A stretch of 11,985 nucleotides of DNA, taken from an uncultured Solirubrobacterales bacterium (GTDB lineage: Bacteria > Actinomycetota > Thermoleophilia > Solirubrobacterales > Solirubrobacteraceae). The stretch spans positions 1-11,985 of the forward strand of contig CAIKSH010000094.1 in NCBI GenBank assembly GCA_903830015.1, in the 5' to 3' direction. The position numbers and the translations under genes were made by a program. The first letter of the stretch is position 1; the number at the start of each line of letters is the position of its first letter. Under the pieces are notes generated by a model. The model saw nothing but the letters and a program-made list of their open reading frames with translations. It was not told the origin of the DNA and searched no databases. Positions 1-6,630 of the stretch are shown here, piece by piece.

Positions 1-5
1 CGGCG

Positions 6-623
6 ATGGAGGAGGTTCGCGGCGAGATCGCCGAGGCATGCCGGCGATCGGGCCGCGACCCGTCGCAGGTCGAGGTGGTCACCGCCTCGAAGTACGTCGC
101 CCCCGAGCAGATGGGCCTCCTGGCCGAGGCCGGCATCGGGCTCGTAGGAGAGAATCGCGCGCAGGAGATGGCCGCCAAGGCCGAGCTCTGGCCCGGCCGG
201 TTCGAGTTCGACTTCATCGGCCGGCTGCAGAGCCGGAAGGTCAAGCAGGTTGTCCCCTTCGCCAGGCTGATCCACTCGGTGGCCAGCGATTCGGTCCTCG
301 AGCAGCTCGGCCGGCACGGGACGCCGGAGACGAAGGTCCTGGTCCAGGTCAACGTTGCCGGCGAGGAGGCCAAGGACGGGATAGCCCCGGACGACCTTGC
401 GGCCTTCATCGACCGCTGCCCGGTGGAGGTCGTGGGGCTGATGACCATGCCCCCGTTCGCCGAAGACCCCGAGGAAAGCCGGCCCTGGTTTGCCCGGCTG
501 GCCGAGCTGGCCCGGGAAAACGGCCTTCCCGAGCTCTCGATGGGCACCACGCAGGACTTCCCGGTCGCCGTGGAGGAGGGGGCGACGCTGGTCCGGGTGG
601 GAAGCCGGATTCTGAGGCCCTGA
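6..623 (+). CDS. yggS: YggS/PROSC-family pyridoxal phosphate homeostasis protein (5' end possibly outside window)
   Basis: PLP-binding protein of the YggS/PROSC (PLPBP) family, which buffers pyridoxal 5'-phosphate in the cytoplasm and has no known catalytic activity. It is a single alanine-racemase-like TIM-barrel domain. The PLP lysine is K29 in TASKYV; other family blocks are GENRAQE (49-55), FIGRLQSRKVK (70-80), IHSV (89-92), VQVNVAGEEAKDG (113-125) and GLMTMPPF (144-151). The phosphate-binding end reads SMGTTQDF and VRVGSRI instead of the commoner SMGMSxDF and VRxGTxIF. Compared with E. coli YggS, about 7 N-terminal residues are missing before the first conserved helix. The frame is open to the window edge, so the true start may lie upstream of base 1. 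In actinobacteria this gene usually follows ftsZ and precedes sepF, as it does here. The identification is firm; the start is not. Confidence 0.93.
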   Translation: MEEVRGEIAEACRRSGRDPSQVEVVTASKYVAPEQMGLLAEAGIGLVGENRAQEMAAKAELWPGRFEFDFIGRLQSRKVKQVVPFARLIHSVASDSVLEQLGRHGTPETKVLVQVNVAGEEAKDGIAPDDLAAFIDRCPVEVVGLMTMPPFAEDPEESRPWFARLAELARENGLPELSMGTTQDFPVAVEEGATLVRVGSRILRP

Positions 624-665
624 GCGCCTCGCCGGCCCGCAGGCAGGAAAACGCCGGTCGGCGGT

Positions 666-671
666 TAAAAT
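666..671 (+). promoter_or_regulatory. -10 box of a probable leaderless promoter for sepF
   Basis: TAAAAT lies 9 bases upstream of the sepF ATG, in an otherwise GC-rich gap. It fits the TANNNT -10 consensus of housekeeping sigma factors. No Shine-Dalgarno precedes the ATG, so transcription probably starts at or within a few bases of it. No clear -35 box is visible near 643-648. Confidence 0.55.
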
Positions 672-680
672 CATGGATGT

Positions 681-1193
681 ATGGCCCTGAGTGACACCTG
701 GCACCGAACCCTCGTCTACTTCGGCCTGGCCGAAGAGCGCGATCCCTATGCGTCGGCCTCTTCCGAGCCCGAGGCCGAGCTGGAGGGGCGCTACCGCGAG
801 CGTGGCAGCGTCCGTCGCCTCTCACGCAGCCGCGGCGGCGACGTGGACGAGATCTTCACCGAGGAGGAGTTCGACGTCCGCCGGTCCCCGCGCGCCCGTA
901 ACGGCGGGTCGAGCGGGGGCAGCGTCCACCTGGTCATCCCGAAGAGCTTCAACGACGCCCAGCAGGTAGCCGACAAGTTCCGCGATGGCGTCCCGGTCGT
1001 CCTCAACCTGCAGTCGACCGACACCGAGCTCAGCAAGCGGCTGATCGACTTCACCAGCGGCCTGACCTACGGGCTCGACGGCGGCATGCAGAAGATCGCC
1101 GACAAGGTCTTCATGCTCACCCCGCGCGACGTCGAGATCTCCGCCGAGGCCCGCGCCGAGCTGATCGAGAAGGGCTTCTTCACCCAGAGCTGA
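681..1193 (+). CDS. sepF: Cell division protein SepF
   Basis: SepF tethers FtsZ filaments to the membrane at the division site and is the main FtsZ anchor in actinobacteria, which generally lack FtsA. Residues 1-16 (MALSDTWHRTLVYFGL) match the N-terminal amphipathic membrane-targeting helix. Residues about 22-80 are a charged, Ser/Gly-rich linker. The SepF (DUF552) core spans about 82-152 and includes VHLVIPKSF, LIDFTSGLTYGLDGG and the KVFMLTP strand. The C-terminus, GFFTQS, is close to the GFFNQS end common in actinobacterial SepF. At 170 residues the length is normal. The start is set by the conserved helix. It has no Shine-Dalgarno and sits just after a -10 box, which suggests a leaderless mRNA. 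Its place after yggS is the classic division-cluster position. Confidence 0.95.
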   Translation: MALSDTWHRTLVYFGLAEERDPYASASSEPEAELEGRYRERGSVRRLSRSRGGDVDEIFTEEEFDVRRSPRARNGGSSGGSVHLVIPKSFNDAQQVADKFRDGVPVVLNLQSTDTELSKRLIDFTSGLTYGLDGGMQKIADKVFMLTPRDVEISAEARAELIEKGFFTQS

Positions 1194-1223
1194 CGGCGGC
1201 TGCCTGTGCCGGCGCCGGGCCGC

Positions 1224-1229
1224 TAGCTT
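1224..1229 (+). promoter_or_regulatory. -10 box of a probable leaderless promoter for proC
   Basis: TAGCTT ends 8 bases before the proC ATG, and no Shine-Dalgarno lies between them. The spacing matches the rseP promoter exactly and the sepF promoter within one base. It sits in the loop of a short inverted repeat (GCCGGG 1214-1219, CCCGGC 1231-1236). The -35 region around 1201-1206 is not recognisable. Confidence 0.5.
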
Positions 1230-1237
1230 TCCCGGCA

Positions 1238-1993
1238 ATGCAGATCGGACTGATTGGCAGCGGCAACATCGCCACCGCCTTCGCCCTCGGCTGGGGCCAG
1301 CCGGTGCTTTGCACCGATCTCGATCCGGCCCGGGCCGACGCCCTCGCCGGGGCCACCGGGGGAGAAGCCCTGCTGAGCAACGCGGAGCTGGCCCAGCGCA
1401 GCGACCTGGTGGTCCTCTGCCACAAGCCCGGGCAGCTCGATGAGGTAGCGAGCGAGGCATCGGCAGGGGCCGGGGTGGTGCTCTCGCCGCTGGCGGGAGT
1501 CTCGCTGGCCGAGCTTCGGGAGGCCTACCCCGACAGCCTGGTTTTCCGGGTAATGCCCAACACGGCGATGCGTCTGGGGCACGGGGTGACCGTCCTGGCC
1601 GAGGACGACGCCGGGGACCCGGCGGCCTTCGAGACCCTCAAGGGGCTGCTCGGCGAGCTGGGGCCGGTCTTCGTCCTGCCCGAGGCCGACTTTGCCGCCG
1701 CGACGGCCGTGATGAGCTCCGGGGTCGCCTTCCTGGCGCTGGTCGCCGAGGCGAAGATCGCCGCCGCCGACGCCGCGGGGATGGATCCGAAGGTCGCGGC
1801 CGCCCTGGTCGGGGCCACCTTCGGGAGCGCGATGGCGCTCCTCTCCGAGGAGGGAGCCGATGCGGCGCAGGTGCGCGAGGCGGTGACCTCGCCGGGGGGA
1901 GTGACCGAGAAGGGGCTGGCGGAGCTCGAGCAGGCGCAGGTGCGTGAAGCCTTTGCCTCCGCGGTGCGGGCCGTCGTCGAGGGCGGGGCATGA
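1238..1993 (+). CDS. proC: Pyrroline-5-carboxylate reductase (ProC family)
   Basis: Cytoplasmic oxidoreductase family that reduces 1-pyrroline-5-carboxylate to proline with NAD(P)H, the last step of proline synthesis. The N-terminal Rossmann fold starts at once with IGLIGSGNIATAF (3-15). VMPNTA at 106-111 is a family signature. The C-terminal helical dimerisation domain covers about 150-250 and ends in the SPGGVT motif (218-223), whose Thr corresponds to the substrate-contacting Thr of human PYCR1. One signature differs: the usual SGSGPAY stretch is MSSGVAF (159-165), so the Pro is Val and the Tyr is Phe. At 251 residues it is slightly shorter than the usual 265-275. It begins a unit with yggT (ATGA overlap) and sits between sepF and yggT. 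The family is certain; activity on pyrroline-5-carboxylate is likely but the altered motif leaves some doubt. Confidence 0.88.
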   Translation: MQIGLIGSGNIATAFALGWGQPVLCTDLDPARADALAGATGGEALLSNAELAQRSDLVVLCHKPGQLDEVASEASAGAGVVLSPLAGVSLAELREAYPDSLVFRVMPNTAMRLGHGVTVLAEDDAGDPAAFETLKGLLGELGPVFVLPEADFAAATAVMSSGVAFLALVAEAKIAAADAAGMDPKVAAALVGATFGSAMALLSEEGADAAQVREAVTSPGGVTEKGLAELEQAQVREAFASAVRAVVEGGA

Positions 1994-2304
1994 CCGTGCC
2001 TGGTGTCCCGGTCGCCAGTGTCCGGGACACCGTGGCCGACTACCTGGCTGCCCTCATCAACGTCTACGTCGTCTTGATCATCATCTGGATTCTCCTCGGG
2101 CTCTTTCTCGCCTTCGGCGGACGGCTTCCCTACAACCGGCTTACCGACGCGGTTTCCGGTTTCCTGCGATCGGTCTGCGAGCCCTACCTCGGGCTCTTTC
2201 GCCGGTTCATCCCGCCGATCGGAGCCTTCGACCTCAGCCCGATCGTGGCGATCCTGGTCCTGACGGTTGGCGGGGGAATCGTCGTCGGGCTCATCCGGGG
2301 ATGA
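1990..2304 (+). CDS. yggT: YggT family membrane protein
   Basis: Small integral membrane protein of the YggT family (104 residues), found beside sepF in many Gram-positive and cyanobacterial division clusters. Its biochemical role is unsettled; cyanobacterial and plastid relatives affect nucleoid or thylakoid organisation. Two hydrophobic segments are visible, about 21-42 and 84-101. Between them is the family signature: CEPYLGLFRRFIPP at 63-76 followed by DLSPIVAIL at 81-89. The start overlaps the proC stop by ATGA, and GAGGG at 1979-1983 gives a reasonable ribosome site. Its stop overlaps the lspA start in the same way, so translation of the three genes is probably coupled. Confidence 0.9.
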   Translation: MTVPGVPVASVRDTVADYLAALINVYVVLIIIWILLGLFLAFGGRLPYNRLTDAVSGFLRSVCEPYLGLFRRFIPPIGAFDLSPIVAILVLTVGGGIVVGLIRG

Positions 2305-2789
2305 CCAACGACAGCCGTTCGACCGTGGCGCTCGCCGGGCTCACGGCGATCGCCGTTCTGGCCGTCGACCAGGCGACCAAGGTGGCGGTTCGCGCATCGC
2401 TCGACCCGGGCGAGGAGCGGGAGGTGCTGGGGCAGGTCGTCGAGCTGGTCTACGTGCGGAACACCGGGGTCGCCTTCGGCCAGCTCGCCGGAAACGGGGC
2501 GCTGGTGGCCATTCTCGTGGCGGCGGCCGTGGCCGGCCTGCTCTGGTACTTCTTCACGCACCTGTCCACCCCGTGGATATGGCTTCCGGCAGGCATGGTC
2601 GTCGGTGGTGCCCTGGGCAACCTCATCGACCGGGTGGGGGAGGGAGCGGTGACCGACTTCGTAAAGCTTCCCGGCTGGCCGGCCTTCAATGTCGCCGATT
2701 TCTCGATCACGGCCGGCGTGATCCTGATGGTGCTGATCGCCGAGCTCCACGCCAGGAGGCTTCGCCGGGAGGCCAGGGGTGAAGGCTGA
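2301..2789 (+). CDS. lspA: Lipoprotein signal peptidase (signal peptidase II)
   Basis: Membrane aspartyl protease that removes signal peptides from diacylglyceryl-modified prolipoproteins. The protein is 162 residues, normal for the family, with four likely membrane helices at about 8-24, 66-84, 92-108 and 134-150. Conserved blocks are VDQATK (22-27), RNTGVAF (53-59), GGALGNLIDR (102-111), VTDF (118-121) and FNVADFSI (129-136). By alignment with Pseudomonas LspA, the catalytic pair is D119 and D133. The start was chosen at the ATG overlapping the yggT stop; an open frame continues far upstream but lies inside proC and yggT and has no family similarity. Ribosome-site strength is poor, so coupling to yggT is likely. 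Confidence 0.95.
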   Translation: MTNDSRSTVALAGLTAIAVLAVDQATKVAVRASLDPGEEREVLGQVVELVYVRNTGVAFGQLAGNGALVAILVAAAVAGLLWYFFTHLSTPWIWLPAGMVVGGALGNLIDRVGEGAVTDFVKLPGWPAFNVADFSITAGVILMVLIAELHARRLRREARGEG

Positions 2790-3690
2790 AGTAGGTGAGT
2801 CCCAGGCCGGCGAGCGCCTCGACGTGTTCCTGGCCGCGCGCCTGGGATCCCGCTCTCGGGCCCAGGCGGCGATCGCCGAAGGGCGGGTGGTCGTGAACGG
2901 AGCCGAGGCCCCGAAGCGCCTCCTGGTCGGGGCCGGCGACGTCGTGGAGTGGTCAGAGCCGGCTGCTCCGGCCCCGCGCGAGCCCGAGGACGCACCGGCC
3001 GCGGCGGTGCCGGTGGCCTGGGAGGACGAGGACCTGATAGTCGTGGACAAGCCGGCCGGCATGGCCACCCACCCCTCCCGTGGCCACGCCTCGGGCACGC
3101 TGGCCCAGGCTCTCGCCGGGCGGGCGGCCGGCGGCGGAAATCCCGAGCGGGCGGGAATCGTCCACCGGCTCGACCTCGACACCTCGGGGCTGCTGGTCGT
3201 GGCGCGCAACGAGGAGACCCACCGCGCCCTGCAGGAGGCGATCGCCGCGAGGGAGGTGCGCCGCGAGTACCTGGCCCTCGTTGCCGGCCGGCCAAAGTCC
3301 CGTACCGGCACCATCGACGCGCCGATCGGGCGCGACCGACGCCGGCGGACCGTCCAGTCGGTGGCGACCGACAACCCGAGGTCGGCGGTCACCCACTTCG
3401 AGATCGTGGAGGAGCTTCCGAACGCCACCCTCCTGAGGGTGACGCTGGAGACCGGCCGCACGCACCAGATCCGCTCCCATTTGCAGGCGATAGGGCTCCC
3501 GATCGCCGGCGACCCGGACTACGGCGTGGAGGGCGCGCTGGGCCTGGAACGCCAGTTCCTGCACGCAGCGCGGCTGGCCTTCGCCCACCCGTCCGGGGGC
3601 ACGGTGGACGTGGAATCGCCGCTTCCCGGCGACCTGCAGCAGGCCCTGGAGCTGGCCCGCGGGGGCGCGGAGGTGCAGGAAGCCCGCTGA
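2779..3690 (+). CDS. rluD: RluA/RluD-family 23S rRNA pseudouridine synthase
   Basis: RNA-uridine isomerase of the RluA/RluD family. An S4-type RNA-binding domain occupies about residues 10-60 (AGERLDVFLAARL, then GRVVVNG at 35-41). The catalytic domain follows from about 80. VVDKPAGMATHPS (88-100) and HRLDLDTSGLLVVARN (129-144) are family motifs, and the catalytic Asp is D132 of HRLD. GRTHQIRSHL at 226-235 is the usual third block. At 303 residues the length is typical. The start is GTG, 11 bases inside lspA, chosen because GGGAGG at 2767-2772 lies 6 bases before it. The exact target uridines (RluD: 1911/1915/1917 in E. coli numbering) cannot be told from sequence alone, so the symbol is by family and by the conserved lspA-rluD pairing. 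Confidence 0.9.
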   Translation: MKAEVGESQAGERLDVFLAARLGSRSRAQAAIAEGRVVVNGAEAPKRLLVGAGDVVEWSEPAAPAPREPEDAPAAAVPVAWEDEDLIVVDKPAGMATHPSRGHASGTLAQALAGRAAGGGNPERAGIVHRLDLDTSGLLVVARNEETHRALQEAIAAREVRREYLALVAGRPKSRTGTIDAPIGRDRRRRTVQSVATDNPRSAVTHFEIVEELPNATLLRVTLETGRTHQIRSHLQAIGLPIAGDPDYGVEGALGLERQFLHAARLAFAHPSGGTVDVESPLPGDLQQALELARGGAEVQEAR

Positions 3691-3693
3691 GGC

Positions 3694-3699
3694 TAGACT
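3694..3699 (+). promoter_or_regulatory. -10 box of the rpsB operon promoter
   Basis: TAGACT lies 4 bases after the rluD stop. The 8-mer CTAGACTG (3693-3700) recurs exactly at the rseP promoter (9381-9388). Transcription would start near 3706, leaving a leader of about 110 bases before the GTG at 3818. No strong -35 box is visible 16-18 bases upstream. Confidence 0.5.
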
Positions 3700-3733
3700 G
3701 AAGGCTCAAGTAAACGCCTACCCCTCCGGGCCA

Positions 3734-3781
3734 CGGCGGGACGCTCCCTTATCGGCCCCGCGCCGTAAGCGTCCACCGCCG
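3734..3781 (+). promoter_or_regulatory. Long imperfect hairpin in the rpsB 5' leader
   Basis: CGGCGG (3734-3739) plus ACGCT after G3740 pairs with AGCGTC (3768-3773) and CCGCCG (3776-3781), leaving two bulged bases at 3774-3775: about 12 base pairs. Inside it, CGGC (3753-3756) and GCCG (3762-3765) form a second small stem. The foot of the hairpin reaches the first G of the GGAGG at 3781-3785. In E. coli, S2 represses rpsB-tsf through a structured leader; whether this hairpin plays that role is inference. Confidence 0.45.
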
Positions 3782-3801
3782 GAGGGAATGACCACAACGA
3801 C

Positions 3802-3809
3802 AAAGGGAG
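3802..3809 (+). promoter_or_regulatory. Ribosome binding site that selects the rpsB GTG start
   Basis: AAAGGGAG is followed by 8 bases and then the in-frame GTG at 3818, an optimal layout. The upstream in-frame ATG at 3788 has GGAGG at 3781-3785 only 2 bases away, too close for efficient initiation. Confidence 0.6.
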
Positions 3810-3817
3810 CACCAGAA

Positions 3818-4738
3818 GTGACCACCGCCACGAGCGAGGTCGGACTCAGGGACCTGCTGGAAGCCGGCGTCCATTTCGGCCACCAGACCCAGCGCTGGAA
3901 CCCGAAGATGCGCCGCTACATCTTCGGCGAGCGCGACGGGATCTACGTCGTCGACCTCCTGCAGACCGAAGCGGCGCTGGCCGAGGCGACGGAGTTCGTC
4001 GCCGGCCTCTCGCGCCGGGGAGGGATCGTCCTCTTCGTCGGAACCAAGAAGCAGGCCCGCGACGCCGTCAAGGAGGCCGCCGAGCGCGCCGGGATGCCGT
4101 ACGTAAACCATCGCTGGCTCGGTGGGCTGCTGACCAACTACCAGACGATCAGCCAGCGCATCCGGCGCCTGCACGACCTCGAGGGCTATGAGGAGGACGG
4201 CCAGCTCGAGCTCCTGCCGACCCGGGAGCGCCTGGCCGCCGAAGCCGACCTGGAGAAGCTGCGCGCCAACCTCGGTGGCGTCAAGCACATGCAGAGGCCG
4301 CCCGACGCCATCTTCGTCGTGGACCTCAACGTCGAGGAGATCGCCGTCCGCGAGGCCCAGCGGCTGCGGATCCCGATCATCGGGCTGGTGGACACCAACT
4401 GTGATCCGGACGGGATCGACTTCGTCATCCCCGGCAACGACGACGCCATCCGCTCCTGCAAGGTGATCGCCGACGGCCTGGCCGACGTGATCGCCGAGAA
4501 CCGCCTGGCCTTCCTCGCCGAGGAGGAGAAGGCCCGGGCCGAAGCGGAGGCCCAGGCCGCGCGCGAGGCCGAGGAGCAGGCCCGCCGTGAGGCTGAGGAG
4601 GAGGCACGACGCGCCGCCGAAGAGGCCGAGGCCAAGGTGGCCGCCGCCAACGCCGAGGCCGCAGGCGAGACCCCGCCGGCCGCCGAAGCAGCGGCTCCCC
4701 CTGCGCCGGCAGCGGGCCCCGAAGGAGAGAGCTCATGA
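3818..4738 (+). CDS. rpsB: 30S ribosomal protein S2
   Basis: Ribosomal protein S2 of the small subunit. Numbered from the chosen GTG start (306 residues), S2 hallmarks are LLEAGVHFGHQTQRWNPKM (13-31), FVGTKKQARD (73-82), YVNHRWLGGLLTNY (95-108), PDAIFVVD (162-169) and IPIIGLVDTNCDPD (186-199). The core ends near residue 230. A tail of about 75 residues follows: a highly charged Ala/Glu/Arg helix to about 275, then an Ala/Pro-rich end. An in-frame ATG at 3788 would add 10 residues, but the GTG has the better-placed Shine-Dalgarno and agrees with usual S2 starts. It is the first gene of the large translation/lipid operon, and its stop overlaps the tsf start by ATGA. Confidence 0.93.
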   Translation: MTTATSEVGLRDLLEAGVHFGHQTQRWNPKMRRYIFGERDGIYVVDLLQTEAALAEATEFVAGLSRRGGIVLFVGTKKQARDAVKEAAERAGMPYVNHRWLGGLLTNYQTISQRIRRLHDLEGYEEDGQLELLPTRERLAAEADLEKLRANLGGVKHMQRPPDAIFVVDLNVEEIAVREAQRLRIPIIGLVDTNCDPDGIDFVIPGNDDAIRSCKVIADGLADVIAENRLAFLAEEEKARAEAEAQAAREAEEQARREAEEEARRAAEEAEAKVAAANAEAAGETPPAAEAAAPPAPAAGPEGESS

Positions 4739-5340
4739 GCGCCGAGGTAAAGGCCGCAGACGTCGCCGAGCTGCGCAAGATGACCGGCGCCGGAATGATG
4801 GACTGCAAGGAGGCGCTCGCCGAGGCCGGCGGCGACATGGACAAGGCGGCCGAGCTCATCCGGGTGAAGATGGGCAATAAGGTCGGCAAGCTCTCGGACC
4901 GCGAGGCTGCCGAGGGAACCGTCCAGTCCTACATCCACGCCGGCGGGAAGGTCGGCGTGATGGTCCAGGTCGACTGCAACACCGACTTCGTGGCCAAGAA
5001 CGAGGACTTCACCGAGTTCGCCCGCGAGGTGGCGATGCACATCGCCGCCAGTCCCGCGGTGCAGTACGTCAGCGACGAGGACGTTCCCGGCGAGGCACGG
5101 GAGGCCGAGGCGCGGATCTTCACCGAGCAGGTCTCCGACAAGCCGGAGGACATCCGCCCGAAGATCGTCGAGGGGATGCTGGACAAGTGGCTGGGAGAGG
5201 TCGTCCTTCTCCGCCAGCCCCACGTAAACGCCGACCGCCACGAGGGGCAGACGATCGAGGAGATGCGCGCCGCCCTGTCGGCCAAGACCGGCGAGAACAT
5301 CGTCATCCGGCGTTTCGTCCGGTACGCCGTAGGGGAGTAA
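4735..5340 (+). CDS. tsf: Elongation factor Ts, short form
   Basis: Guanine-nucleotide exchange factor for EF-Tu. The N-terminal UBA-like domain is at about 7-43, with [17 protein letters not shown] at 12-28. The exchange motif [10 protein letters not shown] is at 83-92. [14 protein letters not shown] (136-149) and LLRQPHV (158-164) are further family blocks, and [12 protein letters not shown] closes the core. At 201 residues it is the short type, as in Thermus (about 196), which lacks the coiled-coil and second core half present in E. coli (283) and in Mycobacterium (about 270). GAAGGAGA at 4721-4728 is 6 bases before the ATG, which overlaps the rpsB stop. The rpsB-tsf pair is near-universal. 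Confidence 0.96.
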   Translation: MSAEVKAADVAELRKMTGAGMMDCKEALAEAGGDMDKAAELIRVKMGNKVGKLSDREAAEGTVQSYIHAGGKVGVMVQVDCNTDFVAKNEDFTEFAREVAMHIAASPAVQYVSDEDVPGEAREAEARIFTEQVSDKPEDIRPKIVEGMLDKWLGEVVLLRQPHVNADRHEGQTIEEMRAALSAKTGENIVIRRFVRYAVGE

Positions 5341-5344
5341 GGCC

Positions 5345-6067
5345 GTGGCGGCCGAGCCGGTCTTCCGGAGGGTGCTGCTCAAGCTCTCGGGAGAGGCGCT
5401 GCTCGGCGATCTCGACTACGGCACCGACCCGGCCCGGCTGGAGGACGTCGCAGCGCAGGTCCGCACGGTCCGCGACCGGGGCGTGGAGATAGCCATCGTG
5501 GTCGGCGCGGGCAACATCTACCGCGGAATGACCGGGGCGGCCGAGGGCATGGACCGGGCTACCGCCGACTACATGGGCATGCTGGCCACCCTCCTGAACG
5601 CCCTCCCGCTCCAGGACGCCCTCGAGAAGACCGGCGTGCAGACCCGGGTGCAGTCGGCGATCCACGTCGAGGAGGTCGCCGAGCCCTATATCCGCCGTCG
5701 CGCCGACCGCCACCTCGAGAAGGGGCGCGTGGTGATCTTCGCCGCCGGTACCGGCAACCCATTCTTCACTACCGATACTGCCGCCGCGCTGCGCGCGACC
5801 GAGATCCGCGCTGAGGCGATCCTCATGGCCAAGAACGGGGTCGACGGCGTGTACACCGCCGATCCGCGCACCGACCCCACCGCCGAGCTGATCCCGCAGA
5901 TCACCCACATGGAGGCGATCCGCCGCGAGCTCAAGGTGATGGACGCCACGGCGCTGGCCCTCTGCATGGAGAACTCGATGCCGATCCACGTCTTCGACAT
6001 GAACACCGACGGCAATATCGACCGGATAGTCTGCGGCGAGGAGGTGGGGACGGTGGTCAGCCCATGA
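5345..6067 (+). CDS. pyrH: UMP kinase (uridylate kinase)
   Basis: Bacterial UMP kinase of the amino-acid-kinase fold: UMP + ATP gives UDP + ADP, feeding UTP, CTP and UDP-sugar wall precursors. Visible blocks are LKLSGEAL (12-19), [10 protein letters not shown] (52-61, where most relatives have GGGN), [21 protein letters not shown] (74-94), [12 protein letters not shown] (140-151), [13 protein letters not shown] (162-174) and [12 protein letters not shown] (199-210). At 240 residues it is full length. The start is GTG, with AGGGGAG at 5331-5337 seven bases upstream. It lies 4 bases after tsf and overlaps frr by ATGA, the standard rpsB-tsf-pyrH-frr order. Family enzymes are usually hexamers activated by GTP and inhibited by UTP. 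Confidence 0.96.
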   Translation: MAAEPVFRRVLLKLSGEALLGDLDYGTDPARLEDVAAQVRTVRDRGVEIAIVVGAGNIYRGMTGAAEGMDRATADYMGMLATLLNALPLQDALEKTGVQTRVQSAIHVEEVAEPYIRRRADRHLEKGRVVIFAAGTGNPFFTTDTAAALRATEIRAEAILMAKNGVDGVYTADPRTDPTAELIPQITHMEAIRRELKVMDATALALCMENSMPIHVFDMNTDGNIDRIVCGEEVGTVVSP

Positions 6068-6630
6068 GCGAACTAATCGATGAACTCCTCGCCGACGCCT
6101 CCGAGCGGATGAGCCGCACCGTAGAGGCCACCAACGCCGAGTTTGCCAGCGTGCGCACCGGCCGGGCCAGCCCCTCGATCCTCGACCGCGTGAACGTCGA
6201 CTACTACGGGGCCGAGACCCCCCTCAACCAGCTGGCCACGATCAACGCCCCGGAGGCCCGGCTGATCACCGTCCAGCCGTTCGACGTCTCCACCCTTCCG
6301 GCGATCGAGAAGGCGATCATGGAGGCCGATCTGGGCCTTACCCCCGGCAACGACGGCAAGATCATCCGCCTGGCCATTCCCGAGCTCAGCGAGGAGCGGC
6401 GCAAGGAGCTGGTGAAGGTGGTGCGCAACATCGCCGAGGAGGGACGGGTGGCGATCCGCAACGTGCGCCGCGACGTCATGCAGGACCTGCGCGAGCTGCG
6501 CGAGGCCGGCGAGGCCGGCGCCGACGACGAGCACCGGGCCGAAGGGGAGCTGCAGAAGCTGACCGACGACCGGGTCGCCGACCTCGATGCCCACCTGAAG
6601 GGCAAAGAGGCCGAAATCCTGGAGGTCTGA
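6064..6630 (+). CDS. frr: Ribosome recycling factor
   Basis: RRF acts with EF-G to split post-termination 70S ribosomes. At 188 residues it is the normal size and covers both domains. The long three-helix domain includes [17 protein letters not shown] (27-43), [14 protein letters not shown] (107-120) and [16 protein letters not shown] (130-145). The small beta domain spans about 44-104 and contains [14 protein letters not shown] (45-58). [19 protein letters not shown] near the end is the usual closing helix. Its ATG overlaps the pyrH stop, and its TGA shares one base with the uppS ATG. No strong Shine-Dalgarno is close, so coupling with pyrH is likely. Confidence 0.96.
   Translation: MSELIDELLADASERMSRTVEATNAEFASVRTGRASPSILDRVNVDYYGAETPLNQLATINAPEARLITVQPFDVSTLPAIEKAIMEADLGLTPGNDGKIIRLAIPELSEERRKELVKVVRNIAEEGRVAIRNVRRDVMQDLRELREAGEAGADDEHRAEGELQKLTDDRVADLDAHLKGKEAEILEV

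Noticed and set aside
651..671. Possible terminator after yggS (CGCC, GGTC loop, GGCG, then TTAAAAT)
   Set aside because: Only a four-pair stem and no T-run; the AT stretch is better read as the sepF -10 box.
1214..1236. Inverted repeat GCCGGG/CCCGGC around the proC -10 box as a terminator or operator
   Set aside because: Six pairs with an 11-base loop and the T residues inside the loop; too weak in GC-rich DNA to call, though it is noted with the promoter.
2184..3461. 425-codon open frame on the minus strand across lspA and rluD
   Set aside because: Low-complexity Arg/Ser/Ala composition and full overlap with two genes that have intact motifs.
4186..5382. 398-codon open frame on the minus strand across rpsB and tsf
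   Set aside because: It is antisense to two certain genes, its translation resembles no family I know, and long antisense frames are expected in GC-rich coding DNA.
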